Assembly: GCA_029204225.1 (NCBI GenBank)
Contig: MU831827.1
Location: 1 to 64,000 of the forward strand
Source of the DNA: Diphasiastrum complanatum
Taxonomy: Eukaryota > Streptophyta > Lycopodiopsida > Lycopodiales > Lycopodiaceae
Direction: 5' to 3'
DNA length: 64,000 nt
Shown here in pieces: positions 57,171 to 64,000 of the stretch. Every line of letters starts with the position of its first letter. Position 1 is the first letter of the stretch. Position numbers and translations under genes: made by a program. The notes beneath the pieces are model-generated. The model worked only from the letters and a program-made list of their open reading frames with translations. It was not told the origin of the DNA and did no database searches.

Positions 57171-57772
57171 CGTCTCGAGACTGTCTCAAACATAGTTCAT
57201 TTCTGCAGATTGTCTCGAAAGTAATGTATTTCTGTGTACTTGTTCGAAATGCAAGTTTGCGGAAGCCCTTGAAGATGGCCAAGTCTTCAATGACCTCAAC
57301 TTATTAATCTTAACATCTGAACTTGAAATTATGATAGGTTTGGTTACCCTTGCTGGAGATCAACTGAAAGCCCGTTGTAGACATTCTTCAAATAGCTATT
57401 CTCTCTAATTTTTGTCTCTCTGTTTTCTTCTTTCATTCTATCTTGTGTTGATCCAAAATGTATATTTATCTCGACTGTGTGGAGTTTACAAGAGAGTTAA
57501 AACAGAAAATTACAAGACAAGTCTACACTAATCAACTAGTTAGTTATTCTCTGTTATTGCTAATTGCTTCAGCTGAACATGAGGTACAAGACTCCCCGCT
57601 TGCTGAGCTGCCAGGTAGCAGCGCGAATTGTTTTCTTTCGCTTCGTGTCTCTTTGTTTCATTTCGTGGTCATCAGGGTCGAATCTCAAATACTTTTCTTT
57701 CGACCTTTGGGGTATGTTTGCCCTTCGTCTTTTGCTTCGTGACAAACTTGTAGGAGTTCACAATTTTTGACA
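57138..57772 (-). repeat. Copia-3 5' LTR
   Basis: Plus-strand start TGTCGCAAAAC and end TTTTTGACA match the 3' LTR. The last 320 bp align well with 51270-51591. The next five bases are the ACAAA target duplication. Confidence 0.8.
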
Positions 57773-57777
57773 ACAAA

Positions 57778-59048
57778 AGAGTCAATTAGTCATTTGAATG
57801 GCTAATCATATAGGGGATTCTCCAGTAAGAGAAATCCGAGAGGTACCACTTCATATAAAAGGGTTGGAATTTTTCCTAAATTTTGTTGTTCTACGATTAC
57901 CACCAGGAGCCGATGTATATTCAGTCTTATTGAGAAGGTCATGGCTAAGAGCCACGAAGGTAGTACACGACTAGGCGACATGAATCATGAGGATCCCTAT
58001 TGAAGGGAAGAAGATTCAACTACAAACACACCATGGAAGAATCGATTTGATGTTATGACCAGTAGGTGTGGAACTGGTTGAGGAATTACTATTCCAACCA
58101 ATGATGGAGGAATCTGAAGAGGATTTACACTTGACGAGCTTGTTTCTAGCCTAAATACCCATTGGAAATGCCCATTTGTCTACCGCAATTGAATCAGATC
58201 AGAAGGACGATAGGTGTTGTCAGATGCGAACAAAGAGCAGTATTTGTGAATTTTTTCAAAGACTATTTTGGAATATAGGACCTTGAAAGAGGAACCGTGC
58301 GATTGCATTCTACTCAAGTTTCTAGGGAAAAACTAATCAAAATTAATCTGGGGACAAAAAAACAACGTCCAAAATATGTATCTATTGGAGCTAACAATGA
58401 TCCAGAATACATTACGCACGCAACAAAGTTGTTCAAGAAGTACAAAGCTATTTTTGCATGATCATATGATGAATTATAGGGTGTGCCGAAGGAAATCTAT
58501 CAACACACCATCGATGCATGAACAATTCATCAACAATGATATAGTATGAATCCAAAGCATGCAGAACGAGTTAGAGCTGAAATTGAGGAACTCATAAAGG
58601 TTGGTTTTATATACGCTATTGACTACATGCCGTGATTGTACCAAAGAAAAATGATAATTTATGAGTTTTTGTAGATTACCATAAACTAAATTCCTTTACA
58701 GTGAAGGATCATTTTCCACTACTGTAAACATAACAAATTTTGGACGAAGTCACGGGACATGAGCTACATAGTTTCCTTGATGGATTTAGTGGAAACTATT
58801 AAATATAGATAGCCGAGAAGGACGAGGAGAAAATTGCCTTTATTATTGAATGGGGAGCATATGCCTATAAGGTGATGCCATTCAAGTTGAAGAATTCGCC
58901 AACAACCTTTCAAAAGGTGATGACGAAGTCATTTTACGATTATCTGGATAGATTTATGAAAATCTTTCTTGATAACTTTTGTCTATACGACGATGCTGAA
59001 GATCACTTGGATTAGTTGGAGAAATGCTTCCAAAGGTGTAATGAGTTT
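57778..59048 (+). pseudogene. Gypsy-4 pol, protease to RT, decayed
   Basis: It continues the Gypsy-4 fragment interrupted at 50918. Frames recover an IGDSPVREI piece, GLEFFLNFVVLRLPPGADVYSVLL, then the RT: MNPKHAERVRAEIEELIKVGFIY, VFVDYHKLN, FLDGFSGNY, KIAFIIEWGAYAYKVMPF and the region of the catalytic YxDD box, which here reads FLDNF. Stops and shifts are frequent. The RT ends at 59048 where the Copia-6 LTR begins, and its remainder is not in the window. The Y-x-D-D to FLDN change and the stops mark an old, dead copy. Confidence 0.78.
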
Positions 59049-59437
59049 TGTGAAAGATTCAACTAGTTTGATCATATTTGCTATATTTCCATATTTGGCA
59101 TATTGAGGCCGACTTTGTTTTTAGACTTAGAGATTGACTTTTCAAAGTTCATTAGTCTAAATAGTTAGAATTAAAGTTAGAATCACCGTGTTACTGTACT
59201 GTGGGTCCTATCAGTGGATAAGGATCAGTTGGCCTTGCCACGAGGCAAGTGACGGGACACGCGTCCCGCCAACGACAACCTGTGTCATGCATGGGTTGCC
59301 TGAGTGAACAACTATATGTACAGTGTAATTTCGTTTTGAGAAATACAATTGCTATGTGAGCTTGCTGAGGAGAGTGATTTTTTGTCTGTGTTACTGTGTA
59401 GCATGATCTGTGTTCCTGTGCAAAGCAAATTCTAAGT
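59049..59437 (+). repeat. Copia-6 5' LTR
   Basis: It begins TGTGAAAGATTC after the Gypsy-4 RT. The end lies at or shortly before the primer-binding site at 59438-59449 (TGGTATCAGAGC); a CA end may be at 59427. It contains the palindromic GGGACACGCGTCCC near 59257. Confidence 0.65.
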
Positions 59438-59449
59438 TGGTATCAGAGC
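59438..59449 (+). other. Copia-6 primer-binding site
   Basis: TGGTATCAGAGC following the LTR; initiator-Met-tRNA type. Confidence 0.88.
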
Positions 59450-60728
59450 TGTACAGGGAGTGTACACAGTACAGTGTCGCTGTTGAAGAGAGCTTCGAGA
59501 GAACTGTCTTCTGAGAGTTCGGGGTTTTACGGCGGGTTGAAGACGGAAAGAGAAGCACTGGTGCACGGTTTCTAATTTATAGAGGCTTGCTAAGATCAGC
59601 AAAGGGATTATTAGCTTGTGCATAGCATCAAACAAGGAAAAATTTGGTGAAAAATTGACAATTTCGAAGCCAGCTGAAAATTGAAACCGGACTTGGGGTT
59701 ACGGTTTTTATACATAACTGGTGATTTCTTCGCTGTTTGTGCACCATTTTGAATGCCGTAAGGACAGGAAGGAAGCTAATCACACTGTCATGGAGAGATT
59801 CTGAGGTTTATGTCAGAGATTTGTCTCCAGACAGTTAACCTAGTAGATTTGCGGTAAAAAGGTGAAAAAGCCACTTTGTCAAGTTGAGCTAAAATCACCG
59901 TTTCTCCATGGAATTTCCTGACTGAACACTCTATAGTCATGGATTTAATAGGGCAACCCTGCTCCAGGCCTTAGATCGTGCTCAAAACGATCCACATGAG
60001 AGCTTGATTTGATAGTTCTCAGAGAAGGGAGGCGCGGCCGCAAGCAGGGAAGTCGTGGGCAGTTCGCGCACCCAACGCGATGAAGAACTCAGTGTACCGA
60101 AGATCATAGTGTCTGCAAGAGTTTGGTTCGATGCCCAGATGTACTTTGAAACTTTAGATGAGGTGTCAAATGAATCAACGGTCCAGAATCTATGATGGGA
60201 GAGAAATTTGAACCACAAGATTTGGTTCAGCCATTGGATGAGCCTTGAACAGGGCCCTAAAGAATTGAAGTGCATTCTGGCCTTCAACTTCATTAAAAAT
60301 TTTCATACTGAAAGTTGAGTTGGGTCCCTTCACAAGTGAAGAGTGAAGTTTCTTCAAAGTGAAGAAACAGTTCAAAAGCTAGAAAAGTCCCTATTTTTGG
60401 GTCCTTTGCCCATTTTGACCCAAACGAAAGGCTATAACCTCCAAACGAAGGGCACTCGGACTGTACCTGCAAGTACGGTACAACAAAACAGAGTGGTTGC
60501 AGCAGAGAAAGTGTTCACCATTCCACTGGGCACATTGTTGGGAGTTGACGACTGAGTGCATTTTGGAAGGCGACGCCGATTTGGCTTTCAAATTGGTGGA
60601 AAAGCGGCGAGTGGCCTGGTAAGAAAAAAAGTGCAGGTCATTATTCTCAACTTTTGACATCACTGTTGGCCTCGACATACTGTTCTTAGCCGAAGGCAGA
60701 AGTTTCAAGCAGTTTTGCGATGACAAAC
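59450..60728 (+). other. Copia-6 leader
   Basis: A 1.28-kb non-coding leader between the primer site and the gag ATG, much longer than in Copia-1 or Copia-4. Only short, unconvincing frames. Confidence 0.5.
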
Positions 60729-60995
60729 ATGGGAGAGTCCATTTTGAGTGAAAGTAGCAAATTGGACGGGATTTCCAACTATGCAGTGTGGAAATTCAAA
60801 ATAAAAATATAAAAGATGTGTGGGAAGTCGTCACAGGTGATGAGAGAAGGCCGCCAAATGAAGCAGACATCAAAGTATTTGACAAAAAGATGAGGAAAGC
60901 TTTGACCTTCATTAACTTGTCAGTGAAGGATCACATCATTACCCACATTTGTGATGCTATTACACCCATACAGGCATGGGATGTGCTAAAGAAGT
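60729..60995 (+). pseudogene. Copia-6 gag N-terminus
   Basis: ATG at 60729 opens SSKLDGISNYAVWKFKIK, the Copia gag start, which stops near 60811. A frameshift leads into the 60788 frame with KDVWEVVTGDERRPPNE and ITPIQAWDVLKKL, the next gag helices. The gag is cut after about 90 residues by the Copia-5 LTR. Confidence 0.8.
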
Positions 60996-61729
60996 TGAAT
61001 TTCACACGTGTGGACTATCCACTACATGTACTTGTGATCTCCTAAGGTGTGTAGATGCACCAAGATCAAGACTAGATTGAGATTCAAGATCAATCTTGAA
61101 TCCTATGGCAAAAACACACTACTACATGTCTTCAATCACTTCCAACTCTCACTCACACGTGTGAGAAGTATTCAAAAAATAATCTAAGTAAAAACAAGCT
61201 GCTCTCCTCGGGTAGAGAGAGAAAATGCATCAAGAGCTCTTGGGTAGAGAGAGAAAGCTAGAAATCCAATAACTCACAAAATCCATGAAATCACCAAATC
61301 AATTGCCTTCAAAATGAGGAGTACAATGATACTAGTAGGTCCACGAGCTACCACTATGCTTAACTATGATTGGACCACATTTTGTCACCTCTTGATCCTA
61401 TTGGATCATTGATCTATGCACCTCTTAATTCTATTGGACTATATTCAAGCACACCTCAATTTCCTATTGGACCTCACAAGGTTCCACCTCTATATCCTAT
61501 TGGACCTCTTGGAATTCATCAAACAAAAACTTTACACTTTTCTACACTCTAATTAGCAAGTGTTTAGCCTCTTACTCTATTTTGGCTCAATAGTGGCATT
61601 ACAAGTGGAAATGCATAATTTGCCATCTATGCCAAATTTATTCCTATCAACATCCTACACCTAGATGCTTGATGTAAAAAACATAAGACCCCTATATCTA
61701 ACATAGATAATCTTTTTCAATTCTTCACA
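60996..61729 (-). repeat. Copia-5 3' LTR, 734 bp
   Basis: Plus-strand TGAATTTCACACGTG to TTCTTCACA, followed by the polypurine complement CTCCTCCT (61730-61738). It carries two CACACGTGTG palindromes, at 61001-61014 and 61152-61165. Minus-strand start TGTGAAGAATTG is shared with Copia-4. Confidence 0.78.
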
Positions 61730-61747
61730 CTCCTCCTAAAAAATTAT

Positions 61748-63490
61748 CTATGAAGATTTGAGCATTGATCTTGATATAACTCCAAGATTAGATCTATGCT
61801 TGATGAAAGCACTTTTGCTCAAAGGCTTGGTGAGTAGATCGGCAATACAAGAGGATGAGTTGACATGATCCAAATAGATTTCTCCTCCAATAAGCTTTTC
61901 TCTCACAAAATGGTGTGCCACTTCTATGTGCTTGCTTCTTGCATGAAATATGGGATTATTGGCAAGAGCTTGGGCCGAGATGTTATCACACTTGATCATT
62001 GGTAGATCATCCTCCTTGATGCACTTTAGTTCCATTAATAACCTCTTGATCCAAAGCACTTCTTTGGTAGTTGTAGTGAGTGCTTTGTACTCGGCCTCAC
62101 ATGCAGAGAGATATATAGTATCTTGCTTTTTGGAAAGCCAAGATATTAGATTGCCTCCAAGAAAGATAGTGTATGCACTAATAGACTTTCGATCCATCTT
62201 GTCACTTGCAAAGTCCGAATCCGAGTAGCCAATAATGGATAGATCTTCACTTTTATAGAGTAGACCATAATCACAAGATGAAGATACATATCTTAGAATC
62301 CTCTTGGCCATCTTCCAATGATGGATCTTAGGTTCTTGCATAAATTGACTCAATTTGTGCACACAAAAACTAAGATCGGGCCTAGTAATGGTAAGCCAAA
62401 TCAAGGAGCCTACAAGACTCCTAAAAAGTGTGATGTCCTCAAAGGATCTTTCATCACCTTTATTAGGATCTTTTACAATTTGCTCCATTGGAGTATCTAT
62501 GCTCTTAGAATTTTCCATATGGAATTTTTTCAACAAAGAGTGAGCATATCTAGATTGGCATATAAAGACATGATTTTCATAAAAATCAATTTCTAGGCCT
62601 AGGATGTAATGTATCTCTCCTAGATCTTGCATTCTAAACTCACATCCAAGTGCTAGCTTGGTTTCATCAACTAGCTTGATACAACTTCCACAAAGAATAA
62701 TGTCATCAACATAAATTAGAAGAATGACAATATTGCTACCAACAAACTTTAGATACATGGAAGGATCATAGTTACTAAGAGTAAATCCTAGTGAGATAAG
62801 AAAAGAGTTAAGTCTTGAATACCATGATCTTGGTGCTTGCTTGAGTCCATAAAGACTTTTGAAGAGCAAGCACACTTTGGACTCATCCTTGATGAATCCT
62901 TGAGGTTGTTCCATATAGATCTCCTCCTCAAGATAACCATTTAGAAAAGCATTGGATACATCTAATTGGAATACCTTCCACTTGAAAAAACAAGCAAGAG
63001 AAATAAGAATTCTTATTGTCACCATCTTTGCAACGGGTGCAAAGGTCTCCTCATAATCAAGACCATGGATTTGAGCAAATCCTTTGGCACATAATCTTGC
63101 TTTATGCTTGTTGATGGTGCCATCATGATTGAACTTGATCCAAAATACCCACTTGCAACCAATCGCATGCTTGTTGGAAGGAGTATCCACAAGCTCCCAG
63201 GTATTGTTGGTGATCAATGCATCATACTCTTGCTTCATGACATCATACCACTCCTTGGTATTGAGTGCCTCTTGTACATTCTTTGGCTCTTCATGAGAGA
63301 CATAAAAAACATAATTAGTGGAATCAAGATCCACTTGTTTGCCTTTGTCAACATATGAGAGCCTCTTAGGCTCGGATCTATCTCTCATGGATCTTCTTGG
63401 TGAAAAAATCCAAGGAGAGTCTTCTTCAAATCTCGACCCCATTGTTGCTACCAATTCCCACACTACCATTGTTGCTACCAATGCAGACAC
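61748..63490 (-). pseudogene. Copia-5 RT-RNase H, open 580-aa fragment
   Basis: An uninterrupted frame begins in the linker after integrase (PRRSMRDRSEPKRLSYVDKGKQV). It carries the full reverse transcriptase: GCKWVFWIK, LDYEETFAPVAKM, LDVSNAFLNGYLEEEIYMEQ, SLYGLKQAPRSWYSRLN and the catalytic YVDDI near residue 270. RNase H follows with GYSDSDFASDKMDRKS, ACEAEYKALT and DNISAQALANNP. SSTEAEY is changed to SACEAEY; otherwise the key residues are present. The apparent first Met lies in junk-like repeats (VATM..ELVATM), so the frame is really a 5'-truncated pol, not a separate gene. It is close in sequence to the scrap at 41079-41219. Confidence 0.9.
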
Positions 63491-63530
63491 ATTTCTTCCA
63501 AGATTTTGTTGTATGATTTTTTTGCAATAT

Positions 63531-64000
63531 TCATAAAACTTTAGAAGACTGATCTCGGGAAAAAATTGGAAACAAGTATTGAATTGTGTAGTTTTGTAAT
63601 TGTTGTAGATGGTTGCAAAAGGATATTATAATTTGACCTTTGTCCTTCACTCCTTGAATTTTTGTCAACCACCGCAAAATCTCTAATTGCAACAAAATAT
63701 AAAATTTTAAACACATATATTAGTGAAGGTAATTTTCATCAATAGAGAGTGTGATTGTGTCGTCGCCACTTTTGTCACTTAAATCAAATTTTAAATATTT
63801 TTAGTACGTGGTTATATTGTTCCAATTTCCACACTTTTCCAAAATTGAATCAATCCGTGTATCCTTTAGAATGACTTCAATTGAAGACCCATCCAATTTG
63901 ACAATCTTTGCTCGTAAATTGCCAACTTTTGTTGCGGTTGTTTCTTTCTAACAAAGGCAACCATATGTCGATCTTTCTTTGTTTATAAAATTTGAAATTT
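63531..64000. other. Unassigned right edge
   Basis: AT-rich; no motif, terminus or coding frame that I can support. Confidence 0.35.

Larger units (their letters stand above)
50924..57772 (-). mobile_element. Copia-3, old full-length element with TSD ACAAA
   Basis: The two LTRs (50924-51591 and 57138-57772) are in the same orientation and roughly 90% alike by eye. The flanking pentamers at 50919-50923 and 57773-57777 are both ACAAA. The host sequence on both sides is Gypsy-4. A second element (Copia-4) sits inside. Confidence 0.88.
59049..60995 (+). mobile_element. Copia-6, 5' end only
   Basis: LTR, primer site, long leader and a broken gag start, inserted in Gypsy-4 and cut by the Copia-5 LTR at 60996. 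Confidence 0.75.
60996..63530 (-). mobile_element. Copia-5, 3' half
   Basis: Minus-strand 3' LTR, polypurine tract and the RT/RNase H end of pol. The 5' half (gag, protease, integrase, 5' LTR) is missing; the break is near 63490-63530. Confidence 0.85.

Overview
This window reads as nuclear, repeat-dominated DNA from a land plant with a large genome. The grounds are Copia and Gypsy LTR retrotransposons with initiator-Met-tRNA primer sites, plant-type CACTA (En/Spm) transposase remnants, long (GA)n and (CA)n microsatellites, GT-AG introns, and no bacterial gene organisation. The mix, especially a non-LTR element with a restriction-like endonuclease, suggests a non-flowering plant such as a fern, lycophyte, bryophyte or gymnosperm. 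That is inference; the species cannot be fixed from the sequence. I found no convincing host gene, tRNA, rRNA or CRISPR array.

Layout. 1-3.7 kb: the left arm of a large inverted repeat carrying a decayed Ptta/En/Spm-like transposase gene (minus strand). 2.9-6.6 kb: degenerate tandem repeats surrounding a Copia remnant. 7.9-9.35 kb: a 1.4-kb repeat whose direct copy lies at 22.2-23.7 kb. 10.4-16.3 kb: an almost perfect Copia element (Copia-1) with near-identical 562-bp LTRs and an open 1322-aa polyprotein. 16.6-21.9 kb: a broken RLE-type non-LTR retrotransposon split by a Gypsy LTR and leader fragment. 23.7-26.4 kb: a chromodomain Gypsy 3' half, truncated by Copia-2 (26.4-about 31.7 kb, open 1317-aa polyprotein, no visible 5' LTR). 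32.1-36.4 kb: the right arm of the inverted repeat with the better preserved transposase pseudogene, followed by an array of ACGCGT-centred palindromes. 37.0-40.1 kb: a decayed Gypsy (Gypsy-3) whose LTRs carry two insertions of a second LTR family. 41.1-43.8 kb: a Copia scrap and a chromodomain Gypsy with two TAG stops. 45.0-46.3 kb: a duplicated segment split by a solo LTR with a 5-bp target duplication. 47.3-48.5 kb: a CACTA transposase remnant with a long hairpin. 49.9-50.3 kb: a second palindrome array. 50.4-59.05 kb: an old Gypsy (Gypsy-4) split by Copia-3 (target duplication ACAAA), itself split by Copia-4. 59.05-61.0 kb: the 5' end of Copia-6. 61.0-63.5 kb: the 3' half of Copia-5.

How the pieces work together. 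This is a nested transposon landscape. Only Copia-1 looks potentially autonomous; Copia-2 has an intact coding region but an incomplete frame of LTRs. The two palindrome arrays, one next to each En/Spm-type transposase remnant, look like subterminal transposase-binding arrays and are the most unusual non-coding structures here. The RLE-type non-LTR element is the most unusual coding one. Boundaries are hand-read; where target duplications or repeat pairs fix them I say so.
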